NCBI GenBank assembly: GCA_024036415.1
Contig: JAMWET010001328.1
Location: 1 to 64,000 of the forward strand
Length of the DNA: 64,000 nucleotides
From: Prochilodus magdalenae
Taxonomy: Eukaryota; Chordata; Actinopteri; Characiformes; Prochilodontidae
Direction: 5' to 3'
The notes under the pieces were generated by a model. It saw only the letters and a list, made by a program, of their open reading frames with translations. It made no database searches and was not told the origin of the DNA. Both the position numbers and the translations under genes were made by a program. Of the stretch, positions 12,006-23,385 are shown piece after piece (the stretch's first letter is position 1; the number at the start of each line of letters is the position of its first letter).

Positions 12006-13361
12006 GGTAAGTTACTAGCTAAAGCTACTAGATAAATATTGCATGTTGACTTTATTTTCTAGAAAGCCAATTTACCAGCAACATTAGCTAGCTAGCTAAT
12101 GACTGGTGGCCCATCCAGCTAGCTAGCTAGCGTGCATCATTTACTAACTAACTTTATTAACTTTATCAACTTTATTGATATATAAACGTTTCTTTAATGT
12201 TATCAGTTGTTTTAACAACGACCAATATTTCTGCCTGGAATAATACAAGACTTTTCTATGTTTTATTCATAGAAACATATCTTACATACTTTTACGTTGA
12301 CATTACAGTAATGTGTATGCTTTATAAATAATTTAATACTGTTGTAATGGTTATTATTTGGTTTATCTTTTCAGGATATGTTTAAATTCAATTAACTGTT
12401 TGAGGCATATTTGGCTTATTTGACTGGTGAATATGTTGTGCTCTAATTGGAGATGACCAAACTGCAGTGGCTCCAACTGTGACTGTTGCTTTAGCCAAAG
12501 CCAAATCAGAAAGTAGCATGTACAAACTAATGGTTCAAAACCTGGAAGAGAAGGTAGATGCTTTGACAAAGGAACAAGACTTTCTTAGGACTCAACTTTC
12601 TGAGGGTGAGTGAATGCACAGATTTGTCTAGTTAACTCTATTTCTCTATGCACCATTTATAGTGGCGAAAGTGTAAAACAACTGATTAGCCTCCCTCTTC
12701 ACAATGAAGTTATAAAGAAATTTTATTACATGGTGCTTTTTGACTCAGCCAGTCACAATACAGGGCAGCAAGTCCTGATGTCATGATGGAAGTCATTTAC
12801 ATAAGCCAGTTAAAGTTACAGTGAGGTTGATACACTCTGTTTCCTAATTCTAATAGAAAAAGTCATCAGTCATAATTGTTTTGTGCCTATAAAATCACAC
12901 ACACAAGTAATGACCAGAACATTTTTGGCGTTTACAGGCCTACTATTAATTTATGTATATATTTATTTATTTTAGGTCTCCAGAAGAGTCCAGCAAAAAA
13001 CACGACAGAGGAAATACATCCAAAAGTGTTATCTCTATAGATGGCACTGAGGCGAAAATGAGGTGGTACAGCAATACAAAGCAATCCTCTCAACCTACAA
13101 GGAAAGGACCATGTCAGAAGCTTTCCAAAAATATGGAGTTGACAGAAATACAATTGTCCACACTGCAGCCATTGCAGAGCTGGCAATTGCAGCTCCTGAA
13201 AAGTATGCAGAGCTTCTTCAACATCAGGAAGCAGCAGTTGCACTAGCTGTCTGTAATTTTACAATTTGTATTGCATTGTTTGCAAGGTACAAATATGCCT
13301 GTTATGGTATATTTTTGTCATGTTCATTATTCTGCAAGAGCAGTAAAGTTAAAAAAATAAA
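11950..13361 (+). pseudogene. CCDC106-like coiled-coil gene carried by the transposon
   Basis: Exon 1 ends in a donor at about 12006. Exon 2 (acceptor near 12375, ending 12605 at GTGAGT) encodes an amphipathic heptad-rich segment containing KLMVQNLEEKVDALTKEQDF. Exon 3 starts at 12976 after a TTTTAG acceptor. It encodes a Ser/Lys-rich linker with KSVISIDGTEAKMR and, in another frame, EVVQQYKAILSTYKERT followed by GVDRNTIVHTAAIAELAIAA. The latter resembles the conserved C-terminal domain of CCDC106-like proteins, which I recall as numerous in teleost annotations. The two halves of exon 3 are in different frames (switch near 13060), so at least one frameshift has broken the copy. An AATAAA is present at 13356-13361. 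The function in transposition is unknown; a DNA-binding accessory role is only a guess from the helix-turn-helix-like C-terminal segment. Confidence 0.65.
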
Positions 13362-13580
13362 GTACTTGTTTATACCCTCCCATTAAGATGTTCCCAGGTT
13401 TGTATAGTTTATGGATTATAACAGTCTGTACTATACTCTTGCGAAGGTGTCACTACAGTGTAATTGCTTAAATAGTAATATTTAAAAATGTATGAGTATT
13501 GCATTAATTAAGGTTTAATTGTGAGTAAATGGTTCATCATGTCTTAAACACTAGGTAATTTTAATAGTTGATATGTTGTG
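13362..13580. other. Internal spacer before the right arm
   Basis: AT-rich sequence between the AATAAA of the CCDC106-like gene and the first 185-bp unit of the right arm. Nothing else was recognised. Confidence 0.4.
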
Positions 13581-14135
13581 AACTTTACAATAAGGGTACC
13601 AAATACATGTAATTTAGTGTTATTTGTGTTTAAGTAATGCTAATTAAGTACAAATACATGAATTATATATATTATTAATATTAATTAATACTTAACTGAC
13701 ATTTAAAAATGTTTAACTGTGTCCTCCTGTGTGTTTATAAAATGTTACTAAAGGTAAATATGTTTCCACTTTACAATAAGGGTAACAAATACATGTAATT
13801 AAGGGTTATAAATGTTTAAGTAATGCTTATTAAGCACAAATACATGAATTATATATATTATTAATATTAACTAATGGTTAACTGACATTGATTAACATTT
13901 ACTGTGTCCTCCTGTGTGTTTATAAAGTGTTACTAAAGGTAAATATGTTTCCACTTTACAATAAGGGTAACAAATCCATGTAATTAAGGGTTATAAATGT
14001 TTAAGTAACGCTTATTAAGCACAAATACATGAATTATATATATTATTAATATTAACTAATGGTTAACTGACATTGATTAACGTTTACTGTGTCCTCCTGT
14101 GTGTTTATAAAGTGTTACTAAAGGTAAATATGTTT
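13581..14135 (-). repeat. 185-bp subterminal tandem array (right arm)
   Basis: Inverse orientation of the left array. The marker (aactttac or ccactttac) occurs at 13581, 13766, 13951 and 14136, again exactly 185 bp apart. The innermost unit is the same variant as the innermost left unit (both carry acagttaaac and gtcagttaagtatta on the same reading). Only two standard units are present here against five on the left. Confidence 0.95.
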
Positions 14136-15024
14136 CCACTTTACAATAAGGGTAACAAATACATGTAATTAAGGGTTATAAATGTTTAAGTAATGCCTAT
14201 TAAGCACAAATACATAATTTAAATATATTAATTGATATTAATTAAACACACTCTTGTACCCTCATACATATCACTACTTATAAGATATGGTCATGCGACT
14301 TTACAATACGTGAAGTCTACATGAAGTCAATGGAGTCTGTCCACAGAGCTCAGCCTTTATCAAGACTTCATAACTTGGAGGATGGTAAGTAAGATATTGT
14401 TGACAGATATTGTTTTAAATCAGTAGTTCCCGAAACTGATTCTGGTGTATCATCTCTTTCCTGCTCTAACATAGCCACCTCAGGAAGGGCTTGTTAATTG
14501 TTGAGCTTTGTTGAGTTTAGCACATTAATAAACTTCTTAATATCTAAAATAATATTAACTATCATTACTCTTAATTAGTTAATGATATTAAAGACATTAT
14601 TTAAGCATTTAACAATGAAGGCTTATAATAAAAGCAAAAATAGTCTTCAGTCGTTTTGTATCAGCAGTAAATAAGTTGTTAAGACAACACTTAATCATTT
14701 ATTAAAGATTAGTTAATGACTAGTTAAGACTTTACCTAACATTTATTAATGGTTATAAATTACTTAATCAAATCTAAAATTTACTTCATTTCTGTGTCTA
14801 TCATTAGTTAATGAGCAATTAAAACAGTACTTAACCATTTATTAATAATTATGTAATGATTTACTGAGACATTATTTGACCATATACTAATGATTGCAAA
14901 TCACTTAATAAAGCCTTATTTAACATTAGTTAATGATCAATTATGACATTACTTAACAGTTTACTAATGCTTATTACTGCCTTAAGTACTGTTAATTAAT
15001 GTACCCTTATTGTAAAGTGTTACC
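14136..15024 (-). repeat. Right inverted arm, unique part
   Basis: Reverse complement of 7436-8320 with few substitutions. It ends ccttattgtaaagtgttacc. Confidence 0.92.
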
Positions 15025-15032
15025 GGTTGAGC
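15025..15032. repeat. Target-site duplication GGTTGAGC (right copy)
   Basis: Exact partner of 7428-7435. Confidence 0.9.
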
Positions 15033-15115
15033 AATCAAACAGGACCTTCTCTTTGAGTCTATGCATAAGTATTTTGAATGGAAGTCTAGAGGATTTGTAC
15101 CAGAGAGGATTCTTA

Positions 15116-15525
15116 CTGTTACGTAGAGACAGGACAGGGAAGCAGGATGCAAGTGTAAGTATTTAAAAAGCTGAACAACTCTGACTAAACAAAACCAAAG
15201 AAACTAGAAACATTGAACCAGGTTACAGAAACAGACCAACATGGAGACAAACAACCAACAGGGAGACAAAAGACCGGGAGGAAGACAAAACACCAAGCAA
15301 GAACACAGGGGACTACAAGGAACACCTGGGAAGGGGCGGAGCTGCAAACCAAGGGCAGGTGAGGGGATTGACAAGGGGACGGAGAAGGAGGAGCCAAAAA
15401 CCAGAACAAACAGAAGCACATGGAACAAGACAACAAAGAGCACATGGACATGACAAGACAGAAACAGGAAGCCAGAGAAGACAGGCAAACATAAGCAGGA
15501 CAGGGCAGGATGTGACACATACAGA
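15116..15525. repeat. Purine-biased dispersed repeat
   Basis: The segment runs from gttacgtagagacaggacag to acagggcaggatgtgacaca. It is rich in ACAAAC, GAGACAAA and GGGGCGGAGC words and resembles a repeat common in fish genomes, from memory. Overlapping open frames on both strands reflect the purine bias and are not genes. Confidence 0.4.
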
Positions 15526-16328
15526 CTGATTGCTTGGGTTAACCAGATAGACAATCTCAGGACCCTAGAAAGCCGGTCTTACACTGCCTGCCTGATTAGA
15601 GCAATAAATATACCGAAATATGCAGTGTAGGGACATGACTGGGAACCACTGTAACAACTATAGCCTCAATTTATCTATATAGCTTCCACCTGGGTGGTTG
15701 AATAGCTAGCAAATGCAATGAGGATGGCCACAAATTGTCTGTTTCTCTGGCGTATTTCCATGCAGCCTGAGACCCTCTCATTACAGTGAGTCTGGTCTGT
15801 TTCCCACTGGCACCAGCACGGCGCATCAGACAGCAAATATGTAATTATGAATCCTCTGCTGTGTTGCAATGCGATTAGCTCCAGGCTGGGAGAGGGAGTG
15901 CACCGAGAGAGCACTGGGGTGGCAAGCACTCCTCTCCAGCGTTATCAAACACATGGAGCAACCACAGAGGGCTCAAGCTCCTGGTATTCTGGCCCCAACA
16001 CTGAGCAATCAAATTTTTTAGCAGTGATGTGTTGACAAAACTGGACCAAGGTGAGGGCTCGGGTCAGTCAGTGTTGGAAATCGTCCCTCTTTGTTGGAGA
16101 GTAATGATCGTCCACTTTCAGCGAGTGGTGGAGCGGCATAAGCTGCTCGTCAATGTCTCTGAAATCATAACATGCTGGATGATTGCATTGTTGGAGGCAG
16201 TTGGTTGGAACCGGGGAGGCGTAAATGGGTTTTTACAGAGGGCAATACTAACAGTCATGAGGCCATTAAATGCGCATTCACAAATGTATTGAATATTAAT
16301 AATTGCATTATTTTAATATAGTAGAACC
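15526..16328. other. Intergenic, no feature recognised
   Basis: No exon or repeat signature recognised in these 800 bp. Confidence 0.4.
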
Positions 16329-16330
16329 TA

Positions 16331-16862
16331 CAGGGGTTGGACAATGAAACTGAAACATCTGGTTTTAGACCACAATCATTTATTAGTATGGTGTAGGGCC
16401 TCCTTTTGTGGCCAATACAGCATCAGTTCGTCTTGGGAATGACATATACAAGTCCTGCACAGTGGTCAGAGGGATTTTCAGCCATTCTTCTTGCAGGATA
16501 AAGGCCAGGTCACTACGTGATGCTGGTGGAGGTTCGTCCTTCTTGGTGGTATGCTGACATTACCCTGGATACCGTGGCTCTTGATACATCACAAAGACTT
16601 GCTGTCTTGGTCACAGATGCGCCAGCAAGACGTGCACCAACAATCTATCCTCTTTTGAACTCTGGTATGTCACCCATAATGTTGTGTGCATTGCAATATT
16701 TTGAGCAGAACTGTGCTCTTACCTGCTAACTGAACCTTCACACTCTGCTCTTACTGGTGCAATGTGCAATTAATGAAGATTGGCCACCAGGCTGGTCCAA
16801 TTTAGCCATGAGACCTCCCACACTAAAATGACAGGTGTTTCAGTTTCATTGTCCAACCACTG
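16331..16862. mobile_element. Tc1-type deletion derivative, copy 1
   Basis: The left end CAGGGGTTGGACAATGAAAC is matched at the right by ttcattgtccaaccactg, flanked by TA on both sides (16329-30 and 16863-64). The interior shares a long block with copy 2 at 46.7 kb (ctgacattaccctggatacc through gattggccaccaggctgg). Length is 532 bp. It has no intact transposase. The TA target and terminal CAG fit Tc1/mariner. Confidence 0.85.
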
Positions 16863-16909
16863 TACAATATAGTTTACATATTATGAAATTATACACACAT
16901 CATCAAAAT

Positions 16910-17225
16910 AATAAGGAATTAATAGACAAGAATGAAACTTGGTGGGTAGGTTTGGCATTGTTAGACATGTTAGACATGTGAATGATTTAAGTTTCATGCT
17001 CAGCCATGCATGTGATGTCAGCAAGGAGTGATCAGTGATGTCCTCCATGAGCCAGCACCATTGGGAAACGGCTGTACAATGCAGAACTATATGCACACTG
17101 ACCATTTCGACAACTGTCCTTAACCATACGTCAGCATCACCAAAGACTGCGATGGTGCACATCAGCGTCACTGCAGTGTCTCTACGCAATACAGCTTTCG
17201 CTGACAGTTTATAATCGTCCATAGC
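16910..17225 (+). mobile_element. Mariner-like remnant
   Basis: Same family as the 6.6-kb, 23.0-kb and 25.6-kb remnants. It shares gaatgaaacttggtgggtag, the catgctcagccatgcatgtg stretch and accaaagactgcgatgg. Only the 5' half is present. Open frames here are incidental. Confidence 0.5.
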
Positions 17226-17918
17226 TTCATTCATTATTACGGACATATATTAAATTCCTTTCTTACAACTTCACAAAAATGTACAGGGACTATTTTAGAA
17301 TTTCTGAATAATTTTCTACATTTTATCTACATGTATACATGTTTAGTTGCCTTGTAGAATTGAACATTGATTCTAAGCTTGCGAAGAGCGAGTCTAAACT
17401 TTGGAATGTCCTCATACACTCACATCCATGACAGAGCTCATACAAATCTTTTGGAGTGCCCCTGCTCTCTCCCACAATCTGAACAGCACCAGCTGAATGG
17501 CTTTCGTATCGATCAGCGGTGTGCCAAGGTTGTGCACTGGGTCGAGTGACTACGAGGACCACTGCTGGAGATAATCCAGGTTAATGGACAGAGTCCTCAA
17601 CAGAGGACAACAGAATGACAATGCGCTTTTCTGTACGACGCCACAGCATACAAATTAGGGCTACGTACAGAATGTCATGCGTGCAATTACACGGACGCGA
17701 AAGCCATGAGAATGCTGCTATGGACCAGCGGGAGTCATCTCATAGTGGTTTATAATAAAAACATTTCATTATAAAAGTCATTTTGGGGTCATAATTTAGT
17801 TTTTAATTATTTTCCTGAGGTCAGCTCGCGATGCGGCGCCACACCGTCCCTATGCAAATATTGCAGAAAACTTCATCCCTCTACTCACCAAGAGCTTCTC
17901 CAGCGGTGGATAGCAACA
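17226..17918. other. Intergenic, no feature recognised
   Basis: No domain-bearing frame or known repeat recognised. CpG-containing words at 17620-17720 stand out locally but have no assigned role. Confidence 0.4.
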
Positions 17919-18115
17919 TCATTTACATTTATGGTATTTAGCTGACGCTCTTATCCAGAGCGACTTACAAGGTTAATCATATTACAGGTGGGCCAATGTA
18001 GTGTTAGGAGTCTTGCCCAGAGACTCTTATTGGTGTAGCATAGCAAAGTCTCCCATGTGTGGTGGTGGCTAGTTAGCAGGTAAAGGTGTTATCCGCTGAG
18101 CTACACCAACCACCA
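17919..18115 (-). repeat. tRNA-derived SINE, copy 1
   Basis: On the + strand it begins with the tail tttagctgacgctcttatcc plus agagcgacttaca and ends with the tRNA-like head in reverse (ccgctgagctacaccaacca). Compared with 43.7 kb, the B-box part is partly lost. Confidence 0.75.
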
Positions 18116-19235
18116 ATGTTAGCTGTTGCTTTGCTGCTATTTTAACCGCTTGTTTTCTTGGTTTTGGACATGTTTTCTTGCCGGAGAGTGAGCGTCCTTC
18201 TTCATCTGAAGGAAATGAAGGCAGACTGAAGCTACAGTGGCTACCTATTGCCTCTTGGGATACAAAGTGCAGGTATAACGAGACAAAATGGGCAGGCGCT
18301 AGCTGGTTAGCATGCTAACTTCAGAATATAGCTCTGCAGCACGAGTCACAGACGTGACTCACATACAGTCATACCTGTTAATTCTTCACATTCACACAGA
18401 GCTCCAACACTGCTATTCAGTTTTTTCTTGATTGCGAAAGCACATTCAACAAACCTGGATTCACTTAATCTTCATTGGCTTAGCAAAGCAGTAGTGCTGT
18501 TTTACAATGTGTTACCCTTTCTCATGGCTTTTACTCATTCCTCACACACCTTTACATAAGGACTGGCACTGATCTCACAGGAAAACAAAAGAGTTCTTTG
18601 GATAGCTAAGTAAAACAAAAGGTAGGCATCAGTAACAAGGGGCAAAGTGCTGAAAGGAACCTGCCAATGTTGTAGAGAGTTGGACCCAGACATCCTGAAG
18701 AAGCCTGTAAGGATTTGAGAGTCCTATTCCATATTTACTTCTATTTTACACTGTATTGGGAATCGATAATGTAATCAAGAGCATTCATTTCTGTGTATCT
18801 GGATGTCTTGAGTAGTGTGTAGTGAGTTGTGTAGGCTGGAGGGAATAAACTGTAGTACAGTAAGAACAACTGGTTGCTGTAGATAATGCTCTGTACATAA
18901 TGTATGGTCGCCTGACTTTTCCAACCAACCCTCTTTTGGGACATCCACAACGACATGATGTATAGGGAGGATGATTAGGATGGTTATGCATGTCATTAGC
19001 CAGCTCTGATTGGTTGAGGCCCCAGGGCCCTGGGTTCATCCAGAAGCCTTTATCCTTTTTAAGCACTTAACAGAAAATCTAATTTTAGCCTGGCAAATTC
19101 TTTGAATAAGCTCTGTAGTACCACAGCATTTTTGGATGTGTTTAAAAAAAGCAAAAAGAAGCAAATCACTTCAGGCTATAGAATGGAAAACTGTATTTAC
19201 ACTGTCATACTTGAACACTAAGCAATCAGTACATA
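18116..19235. other. Intergenic, no gene recognised
   Basis: No gene recognised. Contains one of two near-identical ~37-bp segments (18773-18811) discussed in the findings. Confidence 0.4.
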
Positions 19236-20687
19236 CAGTGGGGCAAAAAAGTATTTAGTCAACCACTGATTGTGCAAGTCCTCCTACTTAGAAAGATGAG
19301 ATTGGTCTGTAATTTTCACAATAGGTACATTCAACTATAAGAGACAAAATGAAAAAACATTTTTTTTAAGAATTTTGTTGTAAATTATGGTGGACAATAA
19401 GTATTTGGTCAATACTTTGTAACATAACCTTTGTTGGCAATGACAGAGGTCAAACATTTCCTGTACTGTAGCTGGTATTTTGGCCCACTCCTCCATGCAG
19501 ATCTAGAGCAGTGATGTTTTGGGGCTGTCGCTAGGCAACACAGACTTTCAGCTCCCTCCACAAATTTTCTATGGGGTTGAGGTCTGGAGACTGGTTAGGC
19601 CACTCCAGGACCTTAAATCACTTTTTACAGAGCCACTCCTTCGTCGCCCGAGCGGTGTGTTTGGGATCATCGTCATGCTGGAAGACCGAGCCACGTTCCA
19701 TCTTCTATTCTCTCACTGATGGAAGGTTTTGGCTTAAAATCTCACAATACATGGCCCCATTCATTCCTCCCTTAACACGGATCAGTCGTCCTGTCCCCCC
19801 ATGCTTCACAGTGGGTATGGTGTTCTTGGGATGCAACTCAACATTCTTCTTCCTCCAAACACAACGAGTTGAGTTTTTACCAAAAAGTTCTATTTTGGTT
19901 TCATATGACACCATGATATTCTCCCAGTCCTCTTCTGCTTCATCCATATGCTCTCTGGCAAACTTCAGACGGGCCTGGACATGTACTAGCTTAAGCAGGG
20001 GGACACGGATTTGAGTCCCTCTCGGCGTAGTGTGTTACTTATGGTAGCCTTTGTTACTTTGGTCCCAGCTCTCTGCAGGTCATTAATCAGGTCCCTCCGT
20101 GTAGTTCTGGGATTTTTGCTCACAGTTTTCGTGATCATTTTGACCTCATGGGATGAGATCTTGCATGGGGCCCCAGATCGAGGGAGATTATCAATGGTCT
20201 TGTATGTCTTCCATTCTCTTACAATTGCTCCCACAGTTGATTTATTCACACCAACCTGCTGCCTATTGTAGATTCACTCTTCCCAGCCTGGTGCTGGTCT
20301 ACAATTCTCTTCCTGGTGTCTTTTGAAAGCTCTTCGGTCTTGGCCATGGTTGAGTTTGGAGTCTGGCGGTGTGAGGCTGTGGACAGGTGTCTTTTATACA
20401 GATAAAGAGGTCAAACAGGTGCCATTTAAAACAGTAACTAGTGGGGGACAGAGGGGCCTCTTAAAGAAGAAGTTACAGGTCTGTGAGAGCCAGAAGTCTT
20501 GCTTGTTTGTTTATTGACCAAATACTTTTCCACCATCATTTACAAATAAACTCTTTAAAAATCCTACAGAGTGATTTCCTGTTTTTTTTTTATATTTTGT
20601 CTCTCATAGTTGGAGTGTATCTATGATGACAATTACAGACCTCTCTCGCACGATCAGTGGTTGACTAAATACTCTTTTGCCCCACTG
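19236..20687. mobile_element. Tc1-family transposon, 1452 bp
   Basis: Inverted ends CAGTGGGGCAAAAAAGTATT (left) and the complement of cagtggggcaaaagagtatt (right), with a TA dinucleotide outside each end (19234-35, 20688-89). The length and ends are those of a nearly full-length fish Tc1 element. Its transposase reads on the - strand. Confidence 0.93.
19575..20345 (-). pseudogene. Tc1 transposase pseudogene
   Basis: The - strand pieces in order are: a helix-turn-helix/Paired-like part with STVGAIVREWK and PRSGAPCKIS; a second part with TRRDLINDLQRAGTKV; a catalytic part with [18 protein letters not shown]; then QHDDDPKHT and [15 protein letters not shown]. The Asp expected before ETKIELFG reads Tyr. 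A block after VKHGG is deleted, and frames shift between segments. The second Asp and the Glu are still visible. Inactive. Confidence 0.88.
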
Positions 20688-20947
20688 TAGATATGATGTA
20701 CCGTGAACCTCATACACTGCTGGTTTATCCATCAAATACAATGTCAGTGTCTGTAAAAGAGGGCAGTAATATGAGCTAATTACAAAATCCTACACCGGTA
20801 ACTCACAATCCTGACTCCACCCAAAATCAAGAGCATTCCTTTCTGTGTGTTCTGGATGTCTTGAGAGTTTCTGTATATGTTCTGTATATTTCTGTATATG
20901 TACACTGTATATATGCCATATATTACATATTAATATATTATATCCAG

Positions 20948-21730
20948 TCTTCTTTAGACAGCTCAAGAAATTCAACCTGCCACAGACCCTGATGATCCAG
21001 TTCTACACAGCGATCATCGAGTCCATTCTCACAGCCTCCATAACTATCTGGTTTGGTTCCTCCACCTCACAAGAAAGAACCGTACTCCAGCGCACCATCA
21101 GGACAGCAGAGAGGATCATTGGATGTAACCTGCCAGCACTTCAGCAGATCTACACCAGCAGGGTGAGGAAGCGTGATGGCAAAATTACATCTGACCCCTC
21201 ACATCCTGGACACCTCTTCCAGACACTCCCCTCTGGTAGAAGACTGCGGTCCATCAAAACCAGCACAGCACGTCATGCTAACAGCTTTTTCCCCAGAGCT
21301 GTAGCGCTCCTCAACCACAGTGGACACCTCCCACTGTAAACCTCAAAACATACAACGGAACTATACCGAACCGGACTGAACAGCTATTTGCACTCTGCCT
21401 TTTGCACACCTGTACAGATGTTCTCTTTCTGTAAATATTCAGGACATCTGTAACTTTCTATATATAATATTTTTCAAATGAATCTGTTTCACATCTCTCA
21501 GCTTCTTCAGCTCTTTATTACCTTTAGAACTTTTTACTTTTTTAATTTATCCCCTACCCTATTTATTGTTTAGTGTAATTTTCCTTTAGTTTAATACCGT
21601 AAATAATCTGTGTTCTGTGTTTTGTTACTTGTTTTTGTTACTTGTCATATGTGTTGCTCTCACCAAGACAAATTCCTTGTGTGTGTAACATACTTGGTGA
21701 AATAAAGAGATTCTGATTCTGATTCTGATG
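20948..21730 (+). mobile_element. LINE 3' end (5'-truncated non-LTR element)
   Basis: About 130 codons in one frame to the stop at 21337-21339 match the C-terminal part of non-LTR ORF2 proteins. Landmarks are FYTAIIESILTASITIWFG, then LQRTIRTAERIIGC and PSGRRLRSIKTSTARHANSF. A 3' UTR of about 370 bp follows, with AATAAA at 21701-21706 and a short TTCTGA tandem tail (21708-21729). The tail and 5' truncation are typical of LINE integration. The CR1/L2-like clade is my best guess. Confidence 0.8.
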
Positions 21731-22985
21731 CCACCTCATGTTCTGGCACAGCAGAAACAATGACAACAGATCAACAGCAATTTCAGACTGTGCATGCAGA
21801 AATCCATGCTATGGAGGGGATGTCATCACATTTCAACAGCAACCTGTAAGCAGAAGCCGTGATGTATAATTATATCCAGTTTTGTAAGGGTAAAAGTCAA
21901 CAACTTTGAATTACTTTGTGGTGATGTCAAGGTTCATTTCTTCTCCCTGCCCGTGTCCATTTATACATGTTGCTTCTAAACCAGCCAAACCAGCAAAGCT
22001 CATCAAAATACTAATATGCATACCATATACGAGAAAACAGCTAATTTCATACCGAGTGTGTGTAAATGGGCGTGTACAACTGCATCCGGAACCCATCCAT
22101 TGTTACGCCCCGACACTGAAGTCACATGTCTACGTAGACTTCATAGAGCACTTTAAAATACTCCGAAATGCTTCCTATGGCACCTTTAAAGACTTTTGAT
22201 CATTTTAAACCCTCAAGAAAGATATGATCATGAAACGCTTCGGATCATGTTTGGGCCCAGAAATGGCTATTAGATCACATGTGGCGTCAGATATAACAAG
22301 CTAATACTGCAGAAAATACTTGCACAGCTATAAAGACCTGAAATAAGTAAATGATGATATATTTATAATGCGAAATAGTTCAAAACATAACTGAACCATA
22401 CACAGATAAACCTGTGGTGTGCACGTCAGCACAGCTGCTTCTCTGGCTTGGGAGAAATGGTGCTGAATGGCGTTTCACATCCAGATTTCTCAGGTTATTT
22501 GTCTCACTGACTCATAAGTCACAAGTCGGGTTAACACACACCTACATCTCTGAGCATCACATTCGACTGATGTTTAGTAAATATTACCATCATTCACTCT
22601 GCCAGTAGCAGCGACTTTCAGTGTTTCTCCAGCTTGGAGCAACCGGCCGCGAGACCCTGAGCAATACCGGTGACTGACACAGGTGCACCCCGGGCAGAGC
22701 TAGTGGACACACTGGCCCAGCTAGTGGGCTGCTATTCTAGCTAAAGGCTATTTTAAGTGTAATGCTTATCATTATGCTGAGAGTCAGGCAGTTTCTTCTG
22801 CTCCCTCAGTAACAATCTGGAATAACATTTTTAACAAACTAACAAGTATTTCCCACAGAATACTGGCATTACAGATTTTGCCATGAGCAGTTTCCACTGC
22901 TGCTTGTCATTCCACACTCATCAGGATCAGGAATCGCTGTATGGTGTCTGTCGCAGGTATCGCTATCTCCACTGCCAACACCAAT
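21731..22985. other. Intergenic, no feature recognised
   Basis: No gene or repeat recognised. Confidence 0.4.
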
Positions 22986-23009
22986 ACTTTAGTTTACATA
23001 GTTTAATTC

Positions 23010-23385
23010 AAGAGTCATCCTGTTAGTGCCAGCACCATTGGCAGATGGCTGCACAACATGGGAACACTACATGCAAGCAAACCACCAGGTCAACGTCACC
23101 AAAGACTGCAATGACGTCTTTCCAGACTATCATGGAGTGACTCAGAATGGCAGCAGATCATTTTCACTGAGGAGTCCCGCTTTTGTCTCGGTGGAGATGA
23201 CCAAGGAGTGAACGATCATTCAAGCTGCATGGGCTAGATTAGCACAGGACATCTACAACTCCATGCCGAGACGTCTGACATGCTGCATTAGCAAATATGG
23301 TGGCTCGACACCATACTGAGAGACACTACTTCTGTAGGTGTAGCTCAATAAATATTGCCCATGTTCTTTTTGATGATGAGTGTAT
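23010..23385 (+). mobile_element. Mariner-like remnant with internal deletion
   Basis: Contains caccaaagactgcaatgacg, tatcatggagtgactcagaa, a gtctcggtggagatgacc block and, after a gap relative to the 6.6-kb copy, the 3' block gcatgggctagattagcaca to actgagagacactacttctg. Not coding as a whole. Confidence 0.6.

Larger units (their letters stand above)
7436..15024. mobile_element. 7.6-kb Merlin-like DNA transposon with long inverted arms
   Basis: The element starts GGTAACACTTTACAATAAGG and ends in the exact reverse complement, ccttattgtaaagtgttacc, with 8-bp direct repeats outside both ends. The outer ~880 bp of each arm are nearly identical in inverse orientation (7436-8320 versus 14136-15024). 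The inner part of each arm is an array of 185-bp units. The core between the arms carries a - strand transposase pseudogene with an IS1595/Merlin signature and a + strand CCDC106-like gene. The Merlin assignment rests on the transposase motifs and the 8-bp duplication. The overall length and arm length are far larger than I know for Merlin elements, so this may be an unusual lineage. Confidence 0.85.

Noticed and set aside
15185..15554. Cys/Ser/Leu-rich open frames on the - strand
   Set aside because: They come from a purine-rich dispersed repeat. No domain and no splice context.
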